Positions 1 through 11,121 of a stretch of 64,000 bases of DNA are shown here, in pieces. Within the stretch, counting starts at the first letter, position 1; each line of letters opens with the position of its first letter. The DNA is taken from contig CM044965.1 of the NCBI GenBank assembly GCA_024516035.1, forward strand, positions 27,666,425 through 27,730,424, in the 5' to 3' direction. The notes beneath the pieces were generated by a model. The model was not told where the DNA came from, did not search any database, and saw only the letters and a program-made list of their open reading frames with translations. The DNA comes from Bactericera cockerelli (taxonomy: Eukaryota > Arthropoda > Insecta > Hemiptera > Triozidae). A program made the position numbers and the translations under genes.

Positions 1-229
1 CCGACTTTTAAACCACTTGTTCAAAAAAGCTCTGATTGGAAGCGCATAAAGCATTTTTTTTTTTTTCATTCAAAAACTCCGTCAGGTTACGATTCATTTG
101 AGGTGTCCAACTTTGAGACACACTGTACATAAAAAATGTAATAACTGTCTAAAATAATAGACTTTTACCTCCATTGATGTCATTCCTATTGTAAAAGATA
201 ATACACAAAAGATCTTCGTCTTGTTTCAG

Positions 230-3200
230 ACATCATCGACCAATATTTAGAATTTGGCTTTGCACAAGTCTGGGCGTCTTCCTCACAGATCCAGATCTGA
301 TCAGGAAAGTTCTGGTTCACAATCTGCACAAGGCTCCCTGCTACAACATGCTGAGTGGGTCCTCTGGTCAAGGCCTCATCCAGCACAGACACATTCCCAC
401 GTGGAGAAAACACAGGAAGATCGTTGGAACTTCATTCCAGTTTTTCGTCTTGAAATCTCACATTCAAATATTCTTTGAGGAGGCAACAATTCTGGCGGAC
501 AAAATGGCCCCTCTGGCGATCTCCAAGGAACCGTTTGAGCCCCATCACTTAGTTGGTCTGGCGGCGTTAAATTCTCTGATGAGAAGTTCGTTTGGAGTGG
601 ACTTTGAGATTCAGCAGAACTATCAATTTCACCATCCATACCTAGAGGCGGTGGAATCTACTTTCCAGGTAAATACTAATTTTTGGTTTGTAGTCCACTC
701 TAAAGTGATTCCAAGGGATTCTTCCATTTTCTCAAATTAAATGAACGAGTATTTAATTAAAAAAATGAATCCTTAGGATTAAATTTAAAATAAACTGGTG
801 TGACACCACCCAACTTTCCTTATCACTTGAAATCTTGAAAAGAAGTCAAATTCCATAAGTGACTCAATGGTAATGTCAATGGTAAGTGACAGTTAAAATT
901 CAATGTCTAATTCGCAGTATTCAGCACCTCAAAATCATTGGATTTATTATGTCACAACCCCCATCTAAGGTAAATTAGGGCCCAGTTCCAAAAAATTCTT
1001 TGATTCTACTGACAGTAGAATCAATTATGTGATACTAGCGGGCTGTCGCCCGCTTTGTTTTTCGCCAGTGGCAGGTGTTGTAGTGGGAATTTCGAAAAAT
1101 CCCGTCTTATTGCACATCTAGACTATAAGACAAAGCTACCTACCAAATTTCAGCTTCCTAGGACTTACCAGTTCGGAGAAACAGTGATGAGTCAGTCAGT
1201 GAGTGAAACTCTCTTTTATAAGTATAGATTTTTTTACAGAAATAGATGTCTAATAATTAAATCTAATAGTTAGATGTGAGTTTTTTTATATACAAAAATC
1301 ACATCTTATGATAGACTAAAAGGAAAAACACTTGTGGTCTTCTCGCGTAGATTACGTTGTTAGAAGAGAAAGAAGATACAGTTCTGATACAACATAAAAC
1401 ATGAGCGTCTTTTCTTCCAGATCTTCTTGATGAGAACTTTCAAACCCTGGTTGATGATTGATTTCTTTTACACACTCTTCGGAGTCAAGGCACAAGTGAG
1501 GAAGAATAGAAAGAACCAAAGAAGCTTCATTGAAAACATCATAGAAACCCTCAAGCGCAAGATCACCAAAGAGAAAAGGAACGTCCTGGAGTTTGACGAC
1601 GGGCTTTCCATGACAGGTTCATTTGTGGAGCGAGTTCTCAGGGATCAGATGAACCCTGTCAAACACGGCAGCCATTTTCTGACCGACACAGAGTTGCTAC
1701 ATGAAATGGTGACACTTTTGAATGCTGGCTCCGACACGGTGACCATAACGATAAGTGTTATCTTGAACATTTTGGCGATCCATCCTCATCTACAGCAAAA
1801 TGTAAGTCTTTAAAGTATTGTATCAGAAAGCATCCATTTTGTGTATTTTCCGCGATTTAATGTGAAATATCACTTCCTATTTCTAATATTAGAAATTATT
1901 CGGAAGTAATAACAACAGTGGTTACACCAAAATATAAGTAGGTATAACAGAAAGAGTTTTTTTAATTTCTTTTTTTTTTACATACATGTTTCATGTTCGA
2001 TCTTGTGGGGCCTGAATGTCTTGTGTATCTTGTCTTTGCTGGTAAAAATGTTTCTGTACAAAATTCTTAGACTTTAGACAACCTGAGTGGTGAAGAGCAT
2101 TGGTTTCTTACCCACAGGTTGCGGGTTTAAATCCCGGCCGGAGCAAAAAATTCTGAACGAGTTTTTCGTTTCTGCAGTGGCATATTAAAGCTTAATTGTC
2201 CTGGAGATATGCGAAAGCTATTTCGGGGCACCAATACCTTTGCAAAAAAGAAGACATTACTCAGTTATTGAATTGAAATGTATATGAAAATTAATAAAGA
2301 TACTTATAATTATTATTAATTGAAATTAGAAACATAATAGATACTGTCATTGCCTCCCCTTTACAGGTGTACAATGAAATAGAGCGTGTGCTAGAGGGAA
2401 ATAACACTTCACCCACTTATGGTCAACTGCAAGATCTTGACCTACTAACCCGAGTTATCAAAGAAGCAATGAGGCTGTATCCTGCGGCACCAGTCATAGG
2501 CAGAAGTTCTCCAAATGATATTGAATATGGGGACTTCACGATACCAGCCGGTATGAGATGAAAATGATGTAGTTTTTTTCCGACGTCTCATAACTATCAG
2601 GGCGAAATTAAAAGACAGAATCGAGAATTTAAGTCATGACTTAGCAGCGATTTCCCCCATCCAAGACAATCCGAAAAATCTAGACTTAGCTCCACAGAGG
2701 TATTATAAAAATGTCTATGAATTTCGCACTTAATCTTGAGTTGGATGGGAAATAAAATTCGTCATCCATCAAAATCTAACCTGGCTACATGTTGATTAAC
2801 TTTAGTAATCTAACGAGGTTTTCATTGAGTAACTGACGCTGTTCTCTTTAGAATTTTCACTTTCGGATTTTTTCAAATAGGACTCTTGTAGAATTTACAA
2901 GGCGGCTAATAATTGACAAGAGCCCAAAGAACCAAGCCAATGCTGGTCTACTCCCTGTTTATAGTCCCCCAGCCTGACTTTTTAGAGGATACCATAACTT
3001 AAATAAACGAAGGTTGGCAACCGTGCGTTTGAAAGTGAAACACCAAACTTTTCTGCTCTCTTTAAATAAATTGTTTTCTCATAAATTAATAACTTTTCAA
3101 GTCCAAAGTGAATTTCAAATAATAAATTAGTTCCTTTTCTTCAGTTTAAGATAATCCACTTAACTTTTTTACGTTTTATCTCGATGTGAATTGCAAAAAT

Positions 3201-6200
3201 TAAGTACTGTAAGTAGCGTCCTATTATTTACCCAAGATGGCAGCTTCTTTGTAAGACGTTATTTTCTCTTACGTAACGGCGAACTTTGAAATATTCTTAT
3301 CAGATAACCATCATATCATTCAATGCGCATGAGCTGTGAAGGTTGCTATCAATGTTATCACCTGTGCTCAAAAGATAGCGCCTCTACCAACTTTCCAAAC
3401 AATCTTACCAACTTACCGACTAGATGGTATATGAAAGTATTTTAAAAGACCGCTATTGGTATGAATGAAAATGTTTTGAATTACATCCCGTAAGCTCAAG
3501 GCCAAGTTTACTACTGCATTCTACTCAAGGTCGTGCGAGTACCCAAACTACCTGATCAATTATATTGGTAGATACCTACAGTCATACCTCTTATCCATTC
3601 TTATCTATAACTGAAGGTGCGTAGGTACCTAATATTACGTAACTATGGGTGACGAAGAAAACTAAAACATTTTGCAATCTCTTCTCAAAGAGATAACTGA
3701 GATTAAAAATTTACAAAGGGACTGTCTTTTGGGCGAAAAGAAAATAAATTCGAAACTTGACCAGATACAAAACTCTCTTGTACCTCATAGGGAAGAAATA
3801 GCCATGCACTCAAAGGCTCTTAAAAGCTTGGATCTCGAAAAAAGACGGAGAAATATTATGGTTTTTGGTTTTATAGAAGAATCAAATGAATCTTATGTTG
3901 ACCTGGAAAATAAAGTCCTGGACCTTTTCACTAACACTATGAAAATAACTGATTTCTCCTTGTCTGAATTGGATTTCTTTAGAAGGATTAAGACCGAGAA
4001 AAATCCGCGACCCGTACTCATTGGATTTATTAGTCAAAGGCGCAAAATCCAAGTCCTCAAGAACCGTGGTAACCTGAAGGGTACGAAAATCTATATTCAG
4101 GAGGACTGCTCACCGGAAACTCGGACACAAGAAAAAGCACTACACCCACAGATGTTGCAGCTACGTAAGGAGGGTAAGTACGCAGTGATACGCTCAGGCA
4201 AGCTATTCTGCCGTGAAAATAACAAAGGAGACCAATTTAGATCCAAGGGAAAAGGTAAGAGAGCTCTCTCTGAATCACCCAATACTCAAACCCCAACCAA
4301 GCGCTCTGCAGTAGGTGAAGGCATGGATGTAGACTCAGGTAGAAGCGCATACACAACCGATTCTGAGGAGTTCGCCGAAAGTATTGACGATGTAGAAAAC
4401 GTGACTGATAATCACAAAATTACTCAACCTGAAAAAAACGTGTAAGGGAGCCACCTCTTCACACAGGAGGCGGCTCAATGAACATAAATAAAGCCTACAA
4501 TGTCAATGTAACATGGCTTAATTGTAATGGCCCCCAAAACTTTTACAAAGCGGTGGAAGAATTTTCGTCAGCAGAAACAGATTTTATTTGCATGAACGAA
4601 ACTTGGCTACGGAACTACTCGAAACAAACTCCGGGTTATAAGACAATCCATGAAGAATCAACAAGGATACAGAATAAAGGTCGCTACAGTGGAGGCTTAG
4701 TATTATTGCATAGAGACTGTTACGAGGTGGAAATTATTAAAAAATGCCAAAACTGGATTTTTATCTGTATCAAAAGTATGAATCTAATTATTGGATCAGT
4801 CTATATAAAACCAGAAGTTACAAAGAGAACCAACAAAGAAATATTCAACCTATTTGAAAAAGATATTCACGAGTTAAATCAAATTTACTTCAACTATACA
4901 ATTCTTGTGGGCGGTGATTGGAATGGAAGAATAGGAGGAAAAAACCAATGCGACTGGGAAGAATTTGCCGGATGGGACTCGCAGCTTACCTGTACTCGCT
5001 CTAGTCTAGACTCAGTGGAAAACTCGCAAGGTACAACCCTGCTTAAAATAATGGAAGGCGCCGGTTTCTTGGTCCTAAATGGCAGATCTGTTGGTGACCT
5101 AAGAGGTAACTTTACATGTGTTACGCACAATGGAAAAAGTACACCAGACACAGCATGGGTTAATTTTTCAGGAATGGACAAAATCATCAATTTCGTTATA
5201 AGTGATTCATTTATTCAATCCGACCATTTCCCTATTACCGCTTTGCTGAAAATAACTGCAGTAAACAAACGGACAAAGAAAAAAAATAATAATCAACAGT
5301 TTAAGATTAAAAAAATAAAATGGGACAAGGAAACAACGAACACATACATACATGAAATGTTAAAGGAATTTAAATACTTCCCCTTAAGTAATTTGTCGCC
5401 AGAGGAAAAATTCTGTACATTAAAAAATACAATTTTAAAAGTTGCAGAAAAGTTACACTCTGCCTCCACTTCTGCAAATTATTACTCAGCTCGAAATCCT
5501 TGGTTCGACGCGGAGTGTAAAACAAGAAAATACAATATGCGTAAAACCTATAGAAAATGCAAGAGAAAAAACTTTTCTTTCCATAATGATACAGTAAAGT
5601 TCTTGGAAGCTAAAAAAGTATACAAAGAAATTCTAGATACTAAGCGCAAGAACTATATCAAAGATTTAAAAATAAAAATGACGAAAGTTAAAGACTCTAC
5701 GTCATTTTGGAAAGCTGTTGGCTTCTTCAGGAGCTCACATTTTGACCCCGTGAATATTAGTGAAGAACAAGTGTACCTTCATTTCTCTCAACTCTTCTCT
5801 TTGAGTGAAACACCCAGTATTGACATGTTATCTGCCCAGACCCTCCATCACTCTCTCCACCCTGTACTGGATGAACCCATCTCTGCCGCGGAGCTGGATC
5901 GCGTACTTAAGAAATGTTCTAATGGGAAAGCGGCTGGCGGAGACGGGCTCACATACGAGGTCTACAAGAATCTTCCAGAGTGTTGGCGGTCAAACATTGT
6001 GGACCTGTTTAACAACGTGTTTGACTCTAGAAGTCTTCCTCCATCCTGGCCGGAGATCACAATTTTCCTTGTATTTAAAAAGGGAGACAGAAACTGTATC
6101 TCAAACTATAGAGGAATATCTCTTATAAATAAAATAGTAAAAATATTTACTTATATTATTTATTCTAGACTAGAACATTACTGTGAGACTAATAAAATCC

Positions 6201-8766
6201 TGCCGGAAAACCAGGGTGGCTTCCGACGCGGGAGGGGGTGCGTGGATCATATCTACACTCTGAGCTCACTCGTAAACTCGGTATTACAGAGGCCAAAGTC
6301 TAAACTTTACCTAGGCTTTATAGATTTTAAATTTTGTTTCGACAAAATAAACCACCAAATACTCTTTTCTAAGCTCAATAAGGTAGGCACAAGTGATAAA
6401 ATCATTCACACAATAGCCAATTTATATTTGAAGGCACATTTTAAAGTTAAGATAAATGACTCCTTAACTGACGATATTAACATATCTAACGGTATATTGC
6501 AAGGAGATACGCTATCGCCTCTCCTTTTTGACATTTTTGTTGCAGATTTTGAGTCCCACCTAGAGGAAACTGAAGGTATCCAAATTTCTGACCAAAATAT
6601 ACAAGTCTTGTTTTATGCGGACGACATGGTCTTAATCTCTAACTCAATTGCAGATTTGCAACAAAAACTAAACATTCTCTCGAAATATTGTTTAGAAAAT
6701 AAGATCGAAGTTAATGCTTCCAAATCCAAAATTATGGTCTGTCGAAGAGGTGGGCGACTTGCTAATAATTGTCAATTTTCATATAATAATGAGCCACTTG
6801 AAATAGTAGGTACATATAAATATCTGGGTATTCTGTTCTCATCATCGGGCCTCTTTCTGCCGGCCGCAGAGAAGGCGGTCCGAAAAGGACTTCTGGCAAC
6901 AAACAGAATGAAACAAATTATTTTAAACGCCAAATCTTTTAATCTTGAAACATGGGAAAAATTATTTGACAGTGTAGTGTCCGCGACCACCCTATATGGT
7001 TCCGAAATATGGGGATTTCGCTATCTCGCGGAAATGGAAAAAGTTCAAGTCCGATTTTATAAATCGCTTCTATATCTCGCCTCATACACCCCGAACTATT
7101 TAATACGCAAAGAACTTACGTCCATTAACATTAAATCCATGTGGTTAAGAAGAACGTTAAATTGGTGGGTCAAACTTATTACCATGGATGAGAACAGATA
7201 CCCAAAGGTCTGCTATGAATATTTCAAAAATGAAACATCTCTGTCAGTAGAAAAATATAATTGGTGTCTGCAACTAAAAGAAATCCTTGTATTAACGGGC
7301 TTTGGTAACCTATGGCAGGAGGAAAATATAACCCTAATTAAACAAAATATTGCCAACGTAATTGATTCCTATAACAAGCTCCTATCATATGAAGATGACC
7401 AAAGAATAGAAAACTCTACCTACAATACTCTCTACAAGGTAATTAGCGAAAATATTATCCCCCCAGGAGGAAATATCTACTTTCAGCAGGCATTTTCAAT
7501 AACAGAAATTCGGTTCCTTGCTCAGCTTCGCCTTGCTTGTGAAGGCAACACAAATCTTAACTTAAGAGAGGTTAAATATACTTTTTACCATGGCGAACCT
7601 TGTCAGTTCTGTGATGAAAACCAGCCTGACACAGTGTACCATTATTTTTGCTCCTGTCAATATTTTTCTAACATTAGATTAGCATGTATGGGTAAAAAAC
7701 TAATAGAACTAATAGATCTTGTAAATATTTTATCCCACCCTACACCAGAACACTTAGGTAGACTCTGTAGATTTTTTAAGTCCGCAAAAAGAACTTTTTG
7801 AATTTTATGTATTTGCATAAGTATATTTAATTCTACCACTATTCAATTTACTTAATATTTATCTATTCCTACTTTAAATACAAATTGATATACATATAAG
7901 AAGAATTTTATTGCTCATTCTATTTTTATTTTATTTATTATTATTATTGAACAGACTGGATGATATGGTAAATAACCACTTTTTGTTTAAAATGGAAATA
8001 TTTTATGATTTTATTCTGTAAATATTATTATTATTATTATTCTTTTCATCTCTATTTTTTTTCTAGAAGATTGGAATCTAAATTTTTCATTTTGTTATTT
8101 TAGATAGAGCCACAAATCTCGTCAATATTGAAGAAGTAAGGTGTGAGTGACTAACTGTTTGTCTTTTCTAGATCTTTTCTGTTCTTTTTATTATGTCAAT
8201 AATCAACTCATCCAACAATTAAGTTTCACTATTATTTTTATATTAAAAAAAAAGAGTTTCATTTTTTATTTTATAATTTTGTATTTTTAATTATTGTATA
8301 TTATGCCAACCAACCATTGTAAAATCATATTACAAATAAATAAAATTATTATTATTAACTTAAATAAACTAAATATAAATAAACAGATAACAAAATACCC
8401 ATCGAATTCCAATATAATTCTTATGAATACTATTTCACAGGTGCTGCCATTGGGATTTTCATCTACGGGATTCACAGGGATCCCCGATACTGGCCGGATC
8501 CCGAACGTTTCGACCCCGATCGATTTCTACCTTCAGAAGTTGCCAAACGGAATCCCAACGCTTATCTCCCGTTCAGTCTGGGAGCGAGAAACTGTATTGG
8601 TAGCAAGTACGCCATGCTGCATATGAAAAGCACCATCAGCACATTACTGAAGAGATACAGAATACTGCCCGGGGCCAAGTGTAGGTCCATGAGGGATATC
8701 AAGTTCGAGTTTGGAATTACTATGCGTCCGTTGCCTGGCAACGACATCCGAGTAGAAGCTAGGTAA
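230..8766 (+). CDS. Cytochrome P450 gene A (clan 4/CYP4-type), 5' exon(s) outside window
   Basis: Four exons can be read: 230-668, 1421-1801, 2367-2550 and 8441-8766 (TAA at 8764). All introns are GT/AG and the phases join cleanly. The product is a haem-thiolate monooxygenase, normally anchored in the ER. Visible landmarks in order are the helix-C WRKHR, the I-helix AGSDT, the K-helix ExxR as EAMR, PERF, and the haem loop FSLGARNCIG with the cysteine ligand. The N-terminal anchor exon found in genes B and C is not present before 230, so it must lie upstream of the window. The last intron is 5.9 kb because a LINE and a MITE sit in it. No stop or frameshift interrupts the exons, so the gene may be functional. 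An AATAAA lies nine bases after the stop. CYP family number cannot be assigned by eye. Confidence 0.93.
670..1034. other. P450 A intron, no feature seen
   Basis: AT-rich intron sequence between the first visible exon and the Helitron-like repeat. I see no coding or repeat signal in it. Confidence 0.6.
1035..1228 (-). mobile_element. Helitron-like non-autonomous element, copy 1 (194 bp)
   Basis: Read on the minus strand it starts TCTATACTTATAAAAG after a host A and ends with the hairpin GCGGGCGACAGCCCGC followed by CTAG and a host T. TC at the start, a 3' hairpin and CTRR at the end are Helitron hallmarks. The body matches the copy at 31214-31454. Confidence 0.75.
2085..2230 (+). mobile_element. 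tRNA-headed SINE (family d), intronic
   Basis: It shows an A-box-like stretch (GTGGTGAAGAGCATTGG) and a B-box (GGTTGCGGGTTTAAATCCC) as in a tRNA-derived polymerase III promoter. The head and the following AATTCTGAACGAG match the copy at 61074. It lies in a P450 A intron. Confidence 0.65.
2599..2730. mobile_element. Short MITE with about 19-bp inverted ends, copy 1
   Basis: The left end AGGGCGAAATTAAAAGACA is the imperfect inverse of the right end TGTCTATGAATTTCGCACT. The centre carries AAGTCATGACTT, a palindrome shared with the copies at 33866 and 37329. The superfamily is unknown. It lies in the last intron of P450 A. Confidence 0.65.
2731..3644 (+). other. Intron sequence and probable LINE 5' UTR
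   Basis: There is no coding signal. Part of this stretch is probably the 5' untranslated region of the LINE whose first ORF begins at 3645, but the 5' junction and a target duplication could not be recognised. Confidence 0.4.
3645..4445 (+). pseudogene. LINE ORF1 (L1-like RNA-binding protein), early stop
   Basis: An ATG at 3645 opens the frame but a TAA follows six codons later (3663-3665). The same frame is then open from 3666 to 4445 (about 260 codons). The readable part has an amphipathic, coiled-coil-like N-terminus, an RRM-like core (RRRNIMVFGF, then RPVLIGFISQRRK) and a basic, Ser-rich C-terminus, the layout of L1-like ORF1 proteins that coat LINE RNA. It ends 32 bases before ORF2, as in a bicistronic LINE. 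Either the stop inactivates it or a non-ATG start is used. Confidence 0.75.
4478..7801 (+). CDS. LINE ORF2: APE endonuclease plus reverse transcriptase, intact
   Basis: One uninterrupted 1107-codon frame. The N-terminal apurinic-type endonuclease shows NETWL (catalytic Glu), GGDWNGRIG and SDHFPI. The reverse transcriptase follows with KKGDRNCISNYRGISL, GILQGDTLSPLLF and the catalytic YADDMVL. A Cys/His cluster (CQFC...YHYFCSC) lies near the C-terminus. The enzyme nicks target DNA and copies the element RNA there. The element sits in sense orientation in the last intron of P450 gene A. Its clade within the non-LTR elements was not settled. Intactness of ORF2 suggests a fairly young insertion. 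Confidence 0.9.
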   Translation: MNINKAYNVNVTWLNCNGPQNFYKAVEEFSSAETDFICMNETWLRNYSKQTPGYKTIHEESTRIQNKGRYSGGLVLLHRDCYEVEIIKKCQNWIFICIKSMNLIIGSVYIKPEVTKRTNKEIFNLFEKDIHELNQIYFNYTILVGGDWNGRIGGKNQCDWEEFAGWDSQLTCTRSSLDSVENSQGTTLLKIMEGAGFLVLNGRSVGDLRGNFTCVTHNGKSTPDTAWVNFSGMDKIINFVISDSFIQSDHFPITALLKITAVNKRTKKKNNNQQFKIKKIKWDKETTNTYIHEMLKEFKYFPLSNLSPEEKFCTLKNTILKVAEKLHSASTSANYYSARNPWFDAECKTRKYNMRKTYRKCKRKNFSFHNDTVKFLEAKKVYKEILDTKRKNYIKDLKIKMTKVKDSTSFWKAVGFFRSSHFDPVNISEEQVYLHFSQLFSLSETPSIDMLSAQTLHHSLHPVLDEPISAAELDRVLKKCSNGKAAGGDGLTYEVYKNLPECWRSNIVDLFNNVFDSRSLPPSWPEITIFLVFKKGDRNCISNYRGISLINKIVKIFTYIIYSRLEHYCETNKILPENQGGFRRGRGCVDHIYTLSSLVNSVLQRPKSKLYLGFIDFKFCFDKINHQILFSKLNKVGTSDKIIHTIANLYLKAHFKVKINDSLTDDINISNGILQGDTLSPLLFDIFVADFESHLEETEGIQISDQNIQVLFYADDMVLISNSIADLQQKLNILSKYCLENKIEVNASKSKIMVCRRGGRLANNCQFSYNNEPLEIVGTYKYLGILFSSSGLFLPAAEKAVRKGLLATNRMKQIILNAKSFNLETWEKLFDSVVSATTLYGSEIWGFRYLAEMEKVQVRFYKSLLYLASYTPNYLIRKELTSINIKSMWLRRTLNWWVKLITMDENRYPKVCYEYFKNETSLSVEKYNWCLQLKEILVLTGFGNLWQEENITLIKQNIANVIDSYNKLLSYEDDQRIENSTYNTLYKVISENIIPPGGNIYFQQAFSITEIRFLAQLRLACEGNTNLNLREVKYTFYHGEPCQFCDENQPDTVYHYFCSCQYFSNIRLACMGKKLIELIDLVNILSHPTPEHLGRLCRFFKSAKRTF
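7802..8440 (+). other. LINE 3' UTR and AT-rich intron end
   Basis: Strongly AT-rich, with several (TTA)n/(ATT)n runs at about 7930-7950 and 8020-8042 that probably mark the LINE tail. It then runs to the TTTCACAG acceptor of the last P450 A exon. No other gene seen. Confidence 0.5.
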
Positions 8767-8774
8767 TAAGGTAG

Positions 8775-8780
8775 AATAAA
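8775..8780 (+). promoter_or_regulatory. AATAAA polyadenylation signal of P450 A
   Basis: A canonical AATAAA lies nine bases after the TAA of P450 gene A. That is close, but acceptable for a compact 3' UTR. Confidence 0.55.
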
Positions 8781-8789
8781 ATTGCCTTA

Positions 8790-8885
8790 TTTAATTATTT
8801 ATACTGCCCGATTAGGAATATTAAGTCCCATTATTCCAGCAGTAAGCCCAAGACGTATTAAGATGGTAAAAATCTCAAACGGGAT
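8790..8885 (-). mobile_element. SINE family a, 3' part
   Basis: The minus strand carries the tail of the SINE seen whole at 33487-33690, including the AATGGGACTTAATA-type motif and the TACGTCTTGGGCTTACTGC-like body. The tRNA-like head is missing. Confidence 0.6.
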
Positions 8886-9190
8886 GATGCCTTGTACTCT
8901 TGTCGTGTTTGTGAAACTTGTATACCCTACTTTTTCAAAGCTAAGAATAATTCGGGGCATGAATTTGTATAGACAACCTTTTTTTTTAATAATTATTATG
9001 TCTTTCTTAAAATGTAAAATAAATGTAAAGATATCGTATTTTCTTATTTCAATTAATGTTTTTTTTTATCAAATGACTAAAAAATTAAAAAAAAGCGATT
9101 TTGAGTAGTTATGATATCACTAAAGTAATTGACACAAATATGATAAGTTGATAACTTCTGTAAAACTACTCAAACTGTTATTTTAAATAG

Positions 9191-9992
9191 GGTAGGTGGG
9201 GGGAAGAGTACGCGCAGTTTAAGGGTACGCAGGCGTAGTTTTCATAGAAGGAAGCAACGTATTTCAACAGGAATCAGCACGATTGAACAGATTATGATTA
9301 AGAGTTCACCAAATTATTTAGATTTGGCCTAGGAAGAAAGGAAGCTGCAATAATGAGGTAAGAAATTTTTTTGGTGTCGCGATCTAATTTATTTGAAATT
9401 TAATTTATTTTTAGTTTTTTTAGTTTTGTGAATTTTCTTAAAGTAATTATTTTTTCTGGTTCAGCAAATTCTAAATTTTCATAATTAATTGTCGCTTTTT
9501 CGTTTGATAGTGGAGTTACTTTTTTAAAATAAATTTAATCTATTCGAAGCGAAATGGGGTTAGAGTACGCAAAATGGGGTTAGAATAGATATTTACTAGG
9601 TTCTTTGGATGCCTAGTTAGTTGGTGGGTCCTAAACTTTCCCTGAGTCCTTCCTGAACGTGGCTGTTATCAAATTACTCACATTAACCTCACCTACACAA
9701 ATTTTTCCCAGAAAACTAATTTTGTATGATTTTCCTATAGAAAATACACGGTTTGGGTATTGCGTATTCTTACCCCACCGCGGTGGGGTAAGAATACGCA
9801 AAGAATAGCAAAAAATGACTTTGCTAAATTAATTTTGCAATTTTTACACCACAAGGTTGAATTCTACAGTAAAAAGTAAAAGGTGGATAACGAACCAGTG
9901 CATCAGGGTGCGACATTTCAGGACAATAGATCTTACCGAAAAAATTGGAAAAATCGAAATGTGTTTTTTGCGTACTCTTCCCCCCACCTACC
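9191..9992. mobile_element. 802-bp TIR DNA element, superfamily unknown
   Basis: The ends 9191-9213 and 9970-9992 are perfect 23-bp inverted repeats (begin GGTAGGTGGGGGGAAGAG). Flanks read TTAAATAG on the left and TTAAATAA on the right, an 8-bp target duplication with one mismatch. The interior has no coding potential and repeats the TIR-related word GAGTACGC/GAATACGC several times. 8-bp duplications occur in hAT, P and other groups, so the class is left open. Confidence 0.8.
9762..9799. repeat. Perfect 38-bp palindrome inside the TIR element
   Basis: Arms of 19 bases meet at CCGCGG with no spacer (left arm begins GCGTATTCTTACCCC). The word GCGTA(T/C)TCTT(A/C)CCCC resembles the end of the element's own TIR, so this may be an internal transposase-binding site. 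Confidence 0.85.
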
Positions 9993-10665
9993 TTAAATAA
10001 ATAAAAAAGCAGGACACGTCACGTCCCACTATTTGTTTTACCATGTGTGACAACTTGTGTGTCTGTTTATTTGTGAGTGTGTTTGCGTGTTTCATCGTGG
10101 ATGTCTGTTAGGGTGTAGACTTATAGAAGAGGATTTTGAGTTGTTCCTAAACTAATGGCTTGATTTGTAATGTAGGTTTCCACTTGTCTTGGCAACTCCA
10201 AATGAGAGTGTTTCGTGGGGTTTTCTACCCTAACACCCAAGGAGTTTTTTTGCAGAAACCCCTGAACATTGATTCAAGGGATCCCTGGAAGGAATTACTC
10301 AGATGACAAGAGTTGGATTGGAAATAACAAGAAAATATATCTGTTTTTAGCTCAAACTGAATAAGATAACTTAGGCAACTGTATTGGGTTAAAATCACTT
10401 AACTCTAAGGACACACAAAAATAATGAAACAATATTAACTAATCTTAGGGAATTGGACTACGTTACTAGCACTGGGGGTGTGGACTGTAGGGTAGTTATA
10501 ATGTTGCAGCCTCCTGCCTCCACTTGATTTGTGGGACAACTGCCTGACGAAATCTCTTGTTCGTCTTGTCAAAACATTCAGTGTTTATATTTATGTATTT
10601 TTGTTATTTTTGTAAATTTAAAATTGTTATGAATAAAAATAAACCAAATCAAATCAAAAAAAAAA

Positions 10666-10701
<36 letters not shown>

Positions 10702-11121
10702 TTGATTTCTGGTTTCACGCCACTCCCTTTGTCGGCACATTGGGTTTGCTTTTCGGATCGGCCGACTCGGTATCTCTCATACTTTCCTCGCTACTTTCCA
10801 CTTTTTATTCCTTCAGGCCAATGATTGGTCTCATGGGTTAATCTGCTTGCTGAGTGAGAATCGTTGAGAATTCTGGTAAATGCATCACACGAGCTTTGCA
10901 CGTACGCAGGATTTGAATCCCTGCGGAGTCTCTCATTTTTTGGGTTCTAGAGTTTGGATGTTATAGATAACTTGTGAGGAAAAATGAGTATCTGCTTGAA
11001 GGTAAACAAAGACTACTGGCAGAATTATGAACAAAATTAGATATGAGGACGATAAAAGATAAGGCAAATGCCCTCGAAGTATGCAATACCCACAAAACTG
11101 TGCTATAGCAATACAGAAATC
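9993..11121. other. Intergenic DNA with LINE-like tail and TC microsatellite
   Basis: No gene seen. A stretch ending AATAAAAATAAACCAAATC at about 10620-10656 looks like the 3' end of a retroelement and runs into (TC)n at 10664-10701. A B-box-like word (GCAGGATTTGAATCCCTGC) is at about 10907. The dsRNase 3' UTR must occupy the right end. Confidence 0.5.
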
